Source: CALVUJ01 sp045128835 (GTDB lineage: Bacteria > Bacillota_I > Bacilli_A > RFN20 > DUOF01). Taken from it: a stretch of DNA of 58,530 nucleotides. Below the pieces are notes generated by a model. It made no database searches, was not told the DNA's origin, and saw only the letters and a program-made list of their open reading frames with translations. Made by a program: the position numbers and the translations under genes. Position 1 is the stretch's first letter; every line of letters begins with the position of its first letter. This document shows, in pieces, positions 41,907-51,298 of the stretch. The stretch covers positions 1-58,530 of the forward strand of contig JBGVRX010000008.1 of NCBI GenBank assembly GCA_045128835.1. The letters are read 5' to 3'.

Positions 41907-44288
41907 CTACTTTGTAATATTGTCGCCTCTTAGTTTTGCTCCTAATTTATCTTCAACATCTTTAATTATTTTATTAAATACTAACATAACTTCTTCTTCT
42001 AACAAAGTTTTAGTAGCATCTTTAAATGTTAATTTATAAGCGATAGATTTTTTGCCTTCTTCAATATTATTGTAAATATCGAATTCTTTACAAGAGTCTA
42101 ATAATTTACCTCCAGATCTCTTTATTTGAGTTCTGATTGTTTCACTTTCAACGTTGTTATCAATTACAAAAGCAATATCTTTTACCATTTCTGGATATTT
42201 GTTTGCTTCTTTGAATTTAAGTGGTTTTATTTGCTTATTATATAATTTAGTCATAGAAAGTTCTGCTAGATAGATTTCATCTTTTTTATAACTAGGGTGA
42301 ACTCTACCAATAACACCGATTTCTTCTCTGTCTAAATATATTTTAGCGCACATTCCAGGATGCATTGTGTCTACTTCTTCTTTTTTGAATGTATATCTGT
42401 TTTTGAATCCTAAGAAGTCTAATAAGTTTTCTACGATTCCTTTGATGTAATAGAAGTCGCATTTAGCAAATAATCCTTGCCACTCGTTAGCTACATAGTT
42501 ACCTTTAACTAAGATTGCAACTTTACTATCTTCGTTATAGTTAACATCATAAGTTTTAGCAATTTCATATAATTGAATTGTGTCAATCTTACGAGCTTTA
42601 TTGTAGTCATAAACATTAATAAGAGATGGTAATAATGAAGTTCTTACTACTGACTTGTCAATAGTCATAGGGTTAGGTAATCTAACTTGTGTTTTATGCT
42701 CGTAATTGAATGTTTTTGCCATTTCTTCACTAGTTAATGTGTATGTTTTTGTTTCATTAATTCCTAATGCTCTTAATCTTTTAGAAATTTCTTTTCTAAT
42801 TTTAACGTCTCCAACATAAACACCACGTCTTGTAGTTAATCTTGGTAATGTTGAAACTAGATTGTGATATCCATATAATCTACCGATTTCTTCAGCGATA
42901 TCATTAACGTTTTCATCGATATCAAGTCTACGACGAGGAATTGTTACTTTGAATTCTCCATTAGTTAATACGTAAGGGAAATCTAAACGATCAAGTTCAG
43001 TTTCTACATCTTTATCTGTTAAAGTTAAACCTAATAGTGTACTTACTTCTTCAGTTTTGAATGTAACGATTTTTTCTGTTTTATCTACTTCGTCATGAAC
43101 TAATGTTCCTGTTAATACTTTTGCATTAGCGTATTTTTGAAGTAAGTAACATGCTCTATCAATTGCAGCATTTGTATATTCGTAACTTAATCCTTTACCA
43201 TATCTAATTGAAGCTTCACTTCTTAAATCTAATGAAGAAGCAGTATATCTAATGCTTACTGCATCAAAGATAGCACTTTCAATTAATATATTTTTTGTAG
43301 TCTCATCTACATCAGTATTTTCTCCACCCATTACTCCAGCGATACATACTGGTTTAACTCCATCAGTGATAACGATATCAGAAGTTTTTAGAACTCTTTT
43401 AATTCCATCTAATGTAGTTATTTCTTCATTTTCAGTAGCATCTCTTACTAAGATGTTATTTCCTAATTTATCTTTATCGAAGAAATGAAGAGGTTGACCA
43501 TATTCTAGCATTACATAGTTAGAGATATCTACAACGTTATTAATTGGTCTCATACCAGCAGAAATTAATCTCTTTTTAATGAACTCAGGAGATTCTTTGA
43601 TTTCTACATCTGTAACCATTTTTGCTAAATAATAAGGACATTTCTTAGTGTCAACTTTAATTGTCATGTATTTACTTACATCATCACTAATAGTTGTATA
43701 ATTGCTTTCTGGTAATTTTACCTTTTTATTTAAGATACAAGCGATTTCATAAGCAAACCCGATGTGATAGTAACAGTCGTTATTTCTATGTTTATGTACA
43801 TCTAGTTCATAAACTGTGTCATCACTACCTAAATAAATATTAGCATCTGTACCAGGTTTTAAATCAGTATCTAATTCTTCGATTCCTCTAGCGTATGCTT
43901 CATCAGTTTTCTTTTCTAAACCTAATTCATAAAGAGCACAAATCATACCGTTAGATTCTTGACCTCTGATTTTACCAACTTTAATTTCGAAGTCTCCTGG
44001 AAGGATACATCCAGGAAGCGCTACTAAAACTTTTAATCCTTTTCTAACATTAGGAGCGCCACAAACGATTTGTGTTACTTTTTCACCAATGTCAACTTGG
44101 CAAACATGTAAGTGGTCACTATCAGGGTGATCAATACATTCTTTAACTTCACCGATAACTAGGTGTTCAATGCGACTTTTCATAACTTTTTCTACATTAA
44201 CACCAGCTTTTGTTACTTTTACTGCTAGTTCGTTTAAATCTTCATTTTCTATATCAATATAATCTTTAACCCAATTTAAACTTATCAT
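41907..44288 (-). CDS. pheT: Phenylalanyl-tRNA synthetase beta subunit
   Basis: A 793-residue subunit of the alpha2-beta2 enzyme. The N-terminal tRNA-binding (EMAP-like) domain (VCQVDIGEKVTQIVCGAPNV), B3/B4 editing domain, B5 domain (LRSEASIRYGKGLSYEYT precedes it) and C-terminal anticodon-binding FDX-ACB domain (YPEMVKDIAFVIDNNVESE) are all in place. Length is normal. The ATG at 44288 has GGAGGA upstream; an earlier in-frame ATG overlaps pheS and is rejected. It lies 1 base after pheS. Confidence 0.96.
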   Translation of the reverse strand: MISLNWVKDYIDIENEDLNELAVKVTKAGVNVEKVMKSRIEHLVIGEVKECIDHPDSDHLHVCQVDIGEKVTQIVCGAPNVRKGLKVLVALPGCILPGDFEIKVGKIRGQESNGMICALYELGLEKKTDEAYARGIEELDTDLKPGTDANIYLGSDDTVYELDVHKHRNNDCYYHIGFAYEIACILNKKVKLPESNYTTISDDVSKYMTIKVDTKKCPYYLAKMVTDVEIKESPEFIKKRLISAGMRPINNVVDISNYVMLEYGQPLHFFDKDKLGNNILVRDATENEEITTLDGIKRVLKTSDIVITDGVKPVCIAGVMGGENTDVDETTKNILIESAIFDAVSIRYTASSLDLRSEASIRYGKGLSYEYTNAAIDRACYLLQKYANAKVLTGTLVHDEVDKTEKIVTFKTEEVSTLLGLTLTDKDVETELDRLDFPYVLTNGEFKVTIPRRRLDIDENVNDIAEEIGRLYGYHNLVSTLPRLTTRRGVYVGDVKIRKEISKRLRALGINETKTYTLTSEEMAKTFNYEHKTQVRLPNPMTIDKSVVRTSLLPSLINVYDYNKARKIDTIQLYEIAKTYDVNYNEDSKVAILVKGNYVANEWQGLFAKCDFYYIKGIVENLLDFLGFKNRYTFKKEEVDTMHPGMCAKIYLDREEIGVIGRVHPSYKKDEIYLAELSMTKLYNKQIKPLKFKEANKYPEMVKDIAFVIDNNVESETIRTQIKRSGGKLLDSCKEFDIYNNIEEGKKSIAYKLTFKDATKTLLEEEVMLVFNKIIKDVEDKLGAKLRGDNITK

Positions 44289-44289
44289 A

Positions 44290-45327
44290 TTAGTCCTCCT
44301 TTCTATCAAATATTTCTGATTCTCTTAAATCAGTTTGATAGAATTTTCTTATATCACTTATTCCATATTTAAGCATAGCACATCTTTCAGCACCGAATCC
44401 GAAAGCAAATCCGCTCCAAACTTTAGGATCATAACCACAGTTTCTTAAAACGTTAGGGTGAACCATTCCGGCACCACTTATAGTAATCCAACCTGTGTTT
44501 TTGCATAATGGACAACCTTTACCTTTACAAGCAAAACAAGATATGTCTGTTTCTACTGAAGGTTCAGTGAATTGGTAATAGCTAGGTCTAAATCTAGTTA
44601 CGCAATCTTCTCCAAATAATTTCTTGGCAATTACATCAAATGTTCCTTTCAAGTCAGATAAACTGATGTTTTTATCTACTAGTAAACCTTCGATTTGCAT
44701 GAATTGATGAGAGTGAGTTGCGTCATCTGCATCTCTACGATATGTTTTTCCAGGACAAATCATTCTAATTGGAGTATTTCCTCCAGCTGCAAGCATTGTT
44801 CTTGCTTGAACAGGTGAAGTTTGGCTTCTTAGTAGAATTTTTTCATCTTCAATATAGAAAGTGTCTTGAGCATCTCTAGCAGGGTGACCTTTAGGGATAT
44901 TTAATAGTTCAAAGTTGAATCTATCTTCTTCGATTTCAGGACCATCTACTACATCGTATCCCATTGACATGAATACTTCTTCAACTTCTTCTATAACATG
45001 CTCTAAAATGTTAGGTGCGCCATGTTGAATTTTTGTTGATGGTAATGTAATATCGATTTCTTCTGATTTTAATTTTCTTTGTAATTCTTCTTCATCTAGT
45101 TTGGCTTTTAATGAGTCTAAACCATCACTAATGTATGTTTTTAAGTTGTTAACCATTTGACCAAAAGCTGCTTTTTGTTCAGCAGGAACTTCTCTCATTT
45201 TAGTCATTAGTTCACTAACTTTTCCTTTTTTACTTAAATACTTATTACGAACTTCTAATAAATCTTTAGAATTTGTAATAGTTTCGATATCTTTTAGATA
45301 TTCGCTTTTTATTTGTTCTTCGTTCAT
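44290..45327 (-). CDS. pheS: Phenylalanyl-tRNA synthetase alpha subunit
   Basis: A 345-residue catalytic subunit. An N-terminal coiled-coil arm for tRNA binding is followed by DAQDTFYIEDEKILLRSQTS (motif 2 side), RFRPSYYQFTEPSVE, the Cys pairs ACKGKGCPLCKNTGW and ISGAGMVHPNVL, and GFAFGFGAERCAMLKYGI (motif 3). GGAGG precedes ATG 45327; the longer in-frame version would start inside the T-box and is rejected. Expression is controlled by the T-box upstream. Confidence 0.96.
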   Translation of the reverse strand: MNEEQIKSEYLKDIETITNSKDLLEVRNKYLSKKGKVSELMTKMREVPAEQKAAFGQMVNNLKTYISDGLDSLKAKLDEEELQRKLKSEEIDITLPSTKIQHGAPNILEHVIEEVEEVFMSMGYDVVDGPEIEEDRFNFELLNIPKGHPARDAQDTFYIEDEKILLRSQTSPVQARTMLAAGGNTPIRMICPGKTYRRDADDATHSHQFMQIEGLLVDKNISLSDLKGTFDVIAKKLFGEDCVTRFRPSYYQFTEPSVETDISCFACKGKGCPLCKNTGWITISGAGMVHPNVLRNCGYDPKVWSGFAFGFGAERCAMLKYGISDIRKFYQTDLRESEIFDRKED

Positions 45328-45344
45328 TCTTTTTCCTCCTTTAA

Positions 45345-45566
45345 ATAAAAAAACGTTCCTAAAAAGGAACGTAAAATACGCGGTACCATCCTCATTCATA
45401 GATAAAAAATCTATGCACTTAATTCACTTTAACGCAGTTAACGGCATTTATTAGATGCACTCATAGGTGAATTCACTAGGTTTATTATAAGTAAACTTTC
45501 AGCGGGTCATTTACTCTCTCTAAATAATAAATTTACTAGGTACTAGTCCTAATCAAAGCATTGCTC
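45345..45566 (-). promoter_or_regulatory. T-box riboswitch (tRNA-Phe) upstream of pheS
   Basis: On the minus strand the leader shows stem I with AGAGAG and GCTGAAAG motifs, a specifier region GAATTCACC giving a TTC (Phe) codon, the T-box sequence GGATGGTACCGCG (45379-45391), and a terminator hairpin CGTTCCT/AGGAACG (45354-45371) followed by seven T. Uncharged tRNA-Phe should stabilise the antiterminator and allow transcription of pheS-pheT and perhaps the genes downstream. Confidence 0.95.
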
Positions 45567-45568
45567 CT

Positions 45569-45598
45569 ATTATATCAATTTTTATTTTCTAAAGTCAA
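45569..45598 (-). promoter_or_regulatory. Promoter of the pheS T-box operon
   Basis: Minus strand -35 TTGACT (45593-45598), 18-base spacer, -10 TATAAT (45569-45574). Confidence 0.8.
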
Positions 45599-45609
45599 TA
45601 ATATGATTT

Positions 45610-47307
45610 TTAATTAATACTTTTTAAAATGAAGTTAATAGCTTCATTGTATTCCATTTCTACTTTTTCGTTTGTGTATCTATTTTTAACTTCAACAATT
45701 CCTTCATTTGCTCGTCTACCAACGATAATCATGTAAGGAATTCCAATTAAATCCCAGTCTTTAAATTTGAATCCTGGTTTGTAATCTCTGTCATCTAAAA
45801 TAACTTCTTGTTTTTTGTTACTTAAATCAACATAAATTGTATCTGCTAGTTTTTTCATTTCTTCATCTTTGTAATTAACTGGAACTACTACTACGTGGTA
45901 TGGGGCAACATTTATTGGCCATTTTATACCAAATTCATCATGGTTTTGGTCAATGATACTTTGAAGTGTTCTACTCACTCCAATGCCGTAACATCCCATA
46001 ACCATTGGCTTGTTACTTCCATTTTCATCTAAATAAGTGCAATCCATACTTGCTGAATATTTAGTTCCTAGTTTAAATATTTGTCCAACTTCAATACCCA
46101 TTTCACTATCCATGCTAGCTCCACATATTGGACAAATAGCGCCTTTTTCAGTTAATCTAAAGTCAGCAATTTTGTTAACTTTGAAATCTCTATTTAAGTT
46201 TGCGTTTTTTATGTGATAATCTAATTTGTTAGCTCCGATTACTAAGTTTTTTTGATTTGACAATTCTTCATCCATATATATTTCTAAGTCCATGCCGATA
46301 GGACCAACAAATCCTTTAATTAATCCGATTTCTTCTATTTCTCTATCAGTTGCTAATCTTAATTCGTGTTCTGCTATATCTAATGCATTACATAATTTTA
46401 TTTCGTTAACATTTCTATCTCCTCTAATTAGAGCACAGATGTATTTATCTTTTGCATAATAAATTAAAGCTTTAGCGGTAGCTTTGTTAGATATATTTAA
46501 AAAAGTAGAAACTTCTTCGATTGTTTTAAAGTTAGGTGTATGAACTTCTTCTAAAGGTAATAGTTCAACATCAGTATTATATTCTTCTTTTTTTGATTCT
46601 GCTTTTTCTATGTCAGCAGCGTATCCACATTTATTACAATAAATAATTGTGCTTTCTCCAACATCACTTAAAGCCATAAATTGATGAGATCCATTACCAC
46701 CAATTGCTCCTGTGTCAGCTAAAACGATTTTATAATTGATATTTAATTCGTTGAAGGTATTGATGTATGCTTGCTTCATGTTTTCGTAGGAAATATCTAA
46801 ACCTTTTTCATCAACATCAAAACTATAAGCGTCTTTCATCAAGAACTCTCTACTTCTCATCAAACCGAATCTAGGACGCATTTCATCTCTATATTTAGTT
46901 TGAATTTGATAAATATTTAAAGGTAAATTTTTATAAGATTTAACTTCATTCTTTATTAAATCAGTGAATACTTCTTCATGCGTTGGACCTAAACAAAATT
47001 CTCTATCATGTCTGTCTTTAAAACGCATTAATTCAGGACCATACTTTGCCCATCTACCGCTTTCTTCCCATAATTCTTTAGGTTGCATTGCGCTAGAAAG
47101 AATCTCTAAGCATCCAGCTTCATCCATATTTTTTCTTATAATGTTTTCTATTTTATTTAATACTTTTTTTCCTAAAGGTAAGTAGTTGTAAACTCCTGAA
47201 ACTAATTTTCTTACCATTCCAGCACGCAACAATAAAATATGGCTATCAATTATAGCTTCATTAGGTGCTTCTTTTAACGTAGAAATAAGCATTTTACTTG
47301 CTCTCAT
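45610..47307 (-). CDS. proS: Prolyl-tRNA synthetase (bacterial type)
   Basis: A 565-residue class II synthetase with an editing (INS) domain between motifs 2 and 3. It begins MRASKMLISTLKEAPNEA, with LVSGVYNYLPLGKKVLNKI, EMRPRFGLMRSREFLMKDAY (motif 2) and MGCYGIGVSRTLQSI (motif 3). AAAGGAG precedes ATG 47307. No T-box is present upstream; the leader is only about 20 nt long. Confidence 0.96.
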   Translation of the reverse strand: MRASKMLISTLKEAPNEAIIDSHILLLRAGMVRKLVSGVYNYLPLGKKVLNKIENIIRKNMDEAGCLEILSSAMQPKELWEESGRWAKYGPELMRFKDRHDREFCLGPTHEEVFTDLIKNEVKSYKNLPLNIYQIQTKYRDEMRPRFGLMRSREFLMKDAYSFDVDEKGLDISYENMKQAYINTFNELNINYKIVLADTGAIGGNGSHQFMALSDVGESTIIYCNKCGYAADIEKAESKKEEYNTDVELLPLEEVHTPNFKTIEEVSTFLNISNKATAKALIYYAKDKYICALIRGDRNVNEIKLCNALDIAEHELRLATDREIEEIGLIKGFVGPIGMDLEIYMDEELSNQKNLVIGANKLDYHIKNANLNRDFKVNKIADFRLTEKGAICPICGASMDSEMGIEVGQIFKLGTKYSASMDCTYLDENGSNKPMVMGCYGIGVSRTLQSIIDQNHDEFGIKWPINVAPYHVVVVPVNYKDEEMKKLADTIYVDLSNKKQEVILDDRDYKPGFKFKDWDLIGIPYMIIVGRRANEGIVEVKNRYTNEKVEMEYNEAINFILKSIN

Positions 47308-47333
47308 ATTAACACTCCTTTTAAACAAGTTGT

Positions 47334-47342
47334 ATTATAGCA
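47334..47342 (-). promoter_or_regulatory. Extended -10 promoter of proS
   Basis: Minus strand TGCTATAAT (47334-47342); no good -35 is seen. The predicted start near 47327 gives a 20-nt leader. Confidence 0.5.
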
Positions 47343-47367
47343 CTAAAACTTAAATTCGACCATCAAT

Positions 47368-49572
47368 TTATTTGATATTATGATTATTGTTTTTCCAAAC
47401 TATTCTTTGTCCATGTTTCCAGTCTCCTTCATAATAGAAGGTGTTTTTTCCATAGATAGAGAAATCTATACCTTTTAAAATAGTTCTAGATTCAATTGTA
47501 TGTTTTTCTAATTCTTTTAATAAATCATTTTTTCTAACTCCAACATTTATTTGTTTTAGTGGATTGTTCTTGTTTTCTTCGTTATATTTTTCTGCAAAAA
47601 GAGCAACAGCTTGCATATATTTTTTAAAGATATGTTTTTTCTCTTCTGGAGTTATATCTTCATCAACTTCAATTGTATTAAATACACCATATCCTTCTTT
47701 TTTGTTGATATACAGTGTGCTTTTTGCTACTATTTTTCCTTCTTTATTTCTAATTACTAAATTTTGGCAATCAGGGTGCAAAATACTTGCTTTGACAATG
47801 CTTAATCCTGCTGCTTCTAGATGAGAACAGCAAGAGCAATATTTTCCTAGAACAAAATTAGTTGCATCATATTTTGATAAAAACTCAAAGGTGAAAGTAT
47901 CGTACGCTATTTTTCTTAAATTGGCAGTTGTATCTGCTATTTGTTTTTCGATAATAGCCTTTTCATTTAATATTTCACTAAGTAAATGATCATTTATATT
48001 AGAAGACAGATATTCATTTCTTATTTCATTAGCGATGTTAAATGTTTCTTGATTTCTAGTGAATTTTGATAATAGTGATGCAATATCTTCGTTTGTTGAA
48101 GTTATTCCTAAAAATTTTGATTCTGATAAATATGTTTTACAAGCATCAAGAGTTATTTTGTTGTAGTGTTGATTTCCTTTGTTTGAACGCGCGAATTCTT
48201 TTATTGCAGGAAATTCATTATATGCTTTTGTAATGTAATTGTAGGCGATTGTATCTGAATCGAATAGTTCACTTGCATTAGCTTTATCCATGACAAAATC
48301 GGCCCATTCTTTGTTATAGCCGTTAATTTTTAACTTACTAAAATAAGAATCAATGTTGTACATATTAATCATATTTTTTTGGAAAAGAGTTGCTATAAAT
48401 TCACAGGCTTTTTGTCTTTCAATTTGATTTTCATTAAATGCTCCAATATTGTATGCAAATTTAAACAAACTATATATTTCACTTGCATTATTACTCATTA
48501 AAAGATTGTTTTTTAGGTATACATCAATTGAAAGTTTTTTATATAGGTTGTTGAATTCTTTGTTGTTCTTTGAAATGTTTATGATTATTGTTTCATAATT
48601 TGGTTCTCTATAAATGTGTTCGATTATAGAAGGTATAAAGTTTAATTTCTTATCCTTTAAATCTTCAAGAGTAAATAATGATGATAATATTATTGCATCT
48701 TTTTTATTGCAATTTAGAGTCTCTATATATTTATTAAAATCAATTTCATCTAGATTGTCTTTTTTGCTAATTTTATTTTTTGTTAAAATCAGTTCGCCAG
48801 TTTTAGGGTTAAAGTACATATGATTTATGTTGCCTAAAAGGTTTGAAAAGCCGGGTTGAGCTAGATTACTATAGTTTGATAAAGTGATTTTATTTACTTT
48901 GTTACAGTTAGTAAATGCAAGCTCTTTTATTACTTCAAGAGATTCAGGAAGATGTATTTCTTCTAAATTTAAGCAGTCATAAAAAGCAGAATCATGAATG
49001 ATTTTTACTTTAGAAGGAATTTTTATTGATTTTAAATTAATACAAGCAGAAAAACAAAAGTCGCTAATGTATGTTAATTTAGGAGGCAAATCTATTGATT
49101 CAAGATTTGTACAATGTATAAAAGAGAATATGCCAATTCTTTCTATAGAATCAGGTAAATTTATACTTTTTAATTTGTAACAATTTTTAAATGCAAAATC
49201 ACAAATACTTGTTGTATATGGAGACAATTTAACTTCTTTTAAACTAGTGCAGTTTAAAAATGTCATTTCTTTAATATAGTCAACAGAATCAGGAATTTCG
49301 ATTTTTTCTAAACTTTCACAACCTGAAAAAGCACTGTTTTCTATATCTATTAATGAAGATGGTAAATTTACTCTTTCTAAGTTTAAACAATTATGAAAAG
49401 CACTAGCGCCAATTGCATTAATTCCAGATGGTAAACGCGCTTCTTTTAGAAAGCAAAAATCTTCAAAAGCAAAGTCACACACAATTTTTGTGTTAGTAGG
49501 TAAGATAATTTTTTCTTCATCATTAAAGTCGGGTTTTACTAAAAAGCCCTTTTTATCAACTAGCAACTTCAC
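47368..49572 (-). CDS. Intracellular BspA-type leucine-rich-repeat protein with unknown C-terminal domain
   Basis: A 734-residue protein. The first 260 residues hold about ten LRR_5/BspA-type repeats of 23 residues (CxNLExIxLPxSLxxIxxxAFxxC). Such proteins are normally exported, but here there is no signal peptide, LPxTG or membrane segment. Residues 270-590 are helical and of unknown type. The last 140 residues, starting with a CSCCSHLEAAG segment and containing LVIRNKEGKIVAKSTLYI, look like a compact alpha/beta domain, possibly GNAT-like (inference). The start is GTG 49572 behind GGAAGTG. It follows sigF after 62 bases with no terminator, so it could be read from the spoIIA operon. Confidence 0.7.
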   Translation of the reverse strand: MKLLVDKKGFLVKPDFNDEEKIILPTNTKIVCDFAFEDFCFLKEARLPSGINAIGASAFHNCLNLERVNLPSSLIDIENSAFSGCESLEKIEIPDSVDYIKEMTFLNCTSLKEVKLSPYTTSICDFAFKNCYKLKSINLPDSIERIGIFSFIHCTNLESIDLPPKLTYISDFCFSACINLKSIKIPSKVKIIHDSAFYDCLNLEEIHLPESLEVIKELAFTNCNKVNKITLSNYSNLAQPGFSNLLGNINHMYFNPKTGELILTKNKISKKDNLDEIDFNKYIETLNCNKKDAIILSSLFTLEDLKDKKLNFIPSIIEHIYREPNYETIIINISKNNKEFNNLYKKLSIDVYLKNNLLMSNNASEIYSLFKFAYNIGAFNENQIERQKACEFIATLFQKNMINMYNIDSYFSKLKINGYNKEWADFVMDKANASELFDSDTIAYNYITKAYNEFPAIKEFARSNKGNQHYNKITLDACKTYLSESKFLGITSTNEDIASLLSKFTRNQETFNIANEIRNEYLSSNINDHLLSEILNEKAIIEKQIADTTANLRKIAYDTFTFEFLSKYDATNFVLGKYCSCCSHLEAAGLSIVKASILHPDCQNLVIRNKEGKIVAKSTLYINKKEGYGVFNTIEVDEDITPEEKKHIFKKYMQAVALFAEKYNEENKNNPLKQINVGVRKNDLLKELEKHTIESRTILKGIDFSIYGKNTFYYEGDWKHGQRIVWKNNNHNIK

Positions 49573-49634
49573 TTAATCACTTCCTTAACTAATCTATATT
49601 TTACAAGTATTTATCTAATTTTCAATATAAAGTT

Positions 49635-50354
49635 TTAGAAGTGCTTTTTTAACTTTTCGATAATTTTCTTTTCAAGTCTAGATACTTGAACTTGTGAAAT
49701 GTTGAATTTATTAGCAATTGTTTGTTGGTTTAATTCTTGGTAATAGCGCAATTTTATGAATAGTTTTTCTTTTTCGTCTAAAAATTTCAAACTATCTTTT
49801 AGTGTTAATAAATCGATAATATTGTTATTTGTTTCATCTTTTATTGTTTCTTCGAGTGTTACACAAGAGTCTCCTTTTGTATATATAGTTTCTTCAATTG
49901 ACGTTGGTAAGTAACTCGTTTCTAAGGCCATTATTATATCGTATTTTGAGGTGTTTAAACGTGAAGACAATTCTTCAAGAGAGATTTCTTTTCCATGTTT
50001 TGTATAATAGTCATTTTTCTCTTTATTTATTGTTAAGCTTAATTCTTTTAAACTTCTACTTACTTTTATTAGACCAGAATCTCTAAAATGTCTTTTTATT
50101 TCCCCTAATATCAAAGGTACTGCATAAGTAGAAAATTGAACGTTAAATGTAGTGTCGAAATTATCTATTGCTTTCAATAAACCAATACTGCCTATTTGAA
50201 ATAAATCTTCTTTGTCTGTATTTGTGTGTTTGTATCTGTTTACCAAAGAATAAACTAACGAAATATTGTTTTGGAAAATGATGTCTTTTAATTGCTTTTC
50301 ACCATTTTTGTATCTCACTAATAGTTCTAGTGTACTTTCTTGTGTTAACTGCAT
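49635..50354 (-). CDS. sigF: RNA polymerase sigma-F (forespore-specific)
   Basis: A 239-residue sigma-70-family factor, the first compartment-specific factor in the forespore. Region 2 holds DLFQIGSIGLLKAIDNFD and FSTYAVPLILGEIKRHFRD. Region 3 is IKVSRSLKELSLTINKEK. Region 4 is LKFLDEKEKLFIKLRYYQEL and then FNISQVQVSRLEKK. Position as third gene after spoIIAA-spoIIAB, overlapping spoIIAB by one base, separates it from SigG or SigB. Length fits (Bacillus about 255). Confidence 0.95.
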   Translation of the reverse strand: MQLTQESTLELLVRYKNGEKQLKDIIFQNNISLVYSLVNRYKHTNTDKEDLFQIGSIGLLKAIDNFDTTFNVQFSTYAVPLILGEIKRHFRDSGLIKVSRSLKELSLTINKEKNDYYTKHGKEISLEELSSRLNTSKYDIIMALETSYLPTSIEETIYTKGDSCVTLEETIKDETNNNIIDLLTLKDSLKFLDEKEKLFIKLRYYQELNQQTIANKFNISQVQVSRLEKKIIEKLKKHF

Positions 50355-50791
50355 TATTTTACCTCTTGATAATGCTTTTTGAATTGTTTAGTTATTGTTA
50401 CTCTTGTACCTATTTCTTTTTGTGATCTTATTTCAAATTTATCGGATAATGTTTGCATTATAGGGAATCCCATGCCCGCATGTTCTTCATCTTTTTTTGT
50501 TGTAAAACTAGCTTTAAGTGCTTCTTCAATATTTTCTATACCCACTCCATAATCTTGAACAATTATTTCAAGCAAGTTTTCTTTGATAGAGGCTTTTAAA
50601 TATACATCTTTACTAGAATCATAGTTGTATCCATGAATTATGGCGTTAGAAACCGCTTCGGAGACAATGGTTTTTACTTCACTTAGTTCATCTAGATTTG
50701 GATTTAATGGAAGTATAAAGGATGCGATAGAAGTTCTTACAAAGGGTTCATTTTCGATGCAAGCAGAAAATTTCAACTCTATTTTATTCAT
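50354..50791 (-). CDS. spoIIAB: Anti-sigma-F factor / protein kinase SpoIIAB
   Basis: A 145-residue GHKL-type kinase that holds SigF inactive and phosphorylates SpoIIAA. The ATP site shows the N-box (VSEAVSNAIIHGYNYDSS), G1 box (VQDYGVGIENIEEAL) and G2 box (EEHAGMGFPIMQTLSD). It overlaps spoIIAA by four bases and sigF by one, giving coupled, stoichiometric synthesis. Confidence 0.95.
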   Translation of the reverse strand: MNKIELKFSACIENEPFVRTSIASFILPLNPNLDELSEVKTIVSEAVSNAIIHGYNYDSSKDVYLKASIKENLLEIIVQDYGVGIENIEEALKASFTTKKDEEHAGMGFPIMQTLSDKFEIRSQKEIGTRVTITKQFKKHYQEVK

Positions 50792-51141
50792 CTTGATACA
50801 CCTGCGACTTTTAATGCATCTTCAATATTGTCGTATTTATTCATTATTGTCCAAATTCCTGCGATGTTAAATATTTTTTCTGTTTGTTGGCTTACACCTG
50901 TCATGTATAACGTGCCATTCCTTTTCTTTAATTGGTTATATCTCCCTAATATTAATCCGAGTCCTGAACTATCTATAAAAGAGACATTAGAAAAGTCCAT
51001 TATTACTTTTTTGTATTTATTTTCTTCTATTATAGTTTCTAATTTTGTTTTGTATGTTGAACATACTAAATTGTCGACATCTCCTATAAATTTCACTACT
51101 AATGCGTTGCTTAAAATCCCTAGTTTCATTTCTTTGTTCAT
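50788..51141 (-). CDS. spoIIAA: Anti-sigma-F factor antagonist SpoIIAA
   Basis: A 117-residue STAS-domain protein that frees SigF when dephosphorylated. The phosphorylatable serine lies in VSFIDSSGLGLILGR. GAGGAGG precedes ATG 51141; an in-frame upstream start five codons earlier would include that site and is rejected. No spoIIE is in the window. A SigH promoter is expected from Bacillus but I could not find a convincing one in the 157-base gap. Confidence 0.93.
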   Translation of the reverse strand: MNKEMKLGILSNALVVKFIGDVDNLVCSTYKTKLETIIEENKYKKVIMDFSNVSFIDSSGLGLILGRYNQLKKRNGTLYMTGVSQQTEKIFNIAGIWTIMNKYDNIEDALKVAGVSR

Positions 51142-51262
51142 AACTTTCCTCCTCAATGGGATTAATTCTAAGTTAAATGGATGTCGAAAGAAGTCATATT
51201 TGAGGAATAAAGTATATTTATTTAATAAGAGGTGCCCTAAATAATGAAGTGATTTGTTTTTG

Positions 51263-51271
51263 TGATATAAT
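51263..51271 (+). promoter_or_regulatory. Extended -10 promoter of the polyamine-type operon
   Basis: TGATATAAT (51263-51271); the -35 is weak. Start near 51278, leader about 20 nt with GAGG before the ATG at 51299. Confidence 0.5.
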
Positions 51272-51298
51272 ACAGTTAATTTAGAAAAGAGGTTTTTT

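Noticed and set aside
47308..47367. T-box upstream of proS
   Set aside because: Only a 60-base gap with an extended -10 promoter; no stem I or GGTGG-type T-box sequence.
51142..51298. SigH promoter for spoIIAA
   Set aside because: I looked for AGGANNT with GAAT at 12-14 bases on the minus strand; a GAAT exists but no fitting -35 partner was found.
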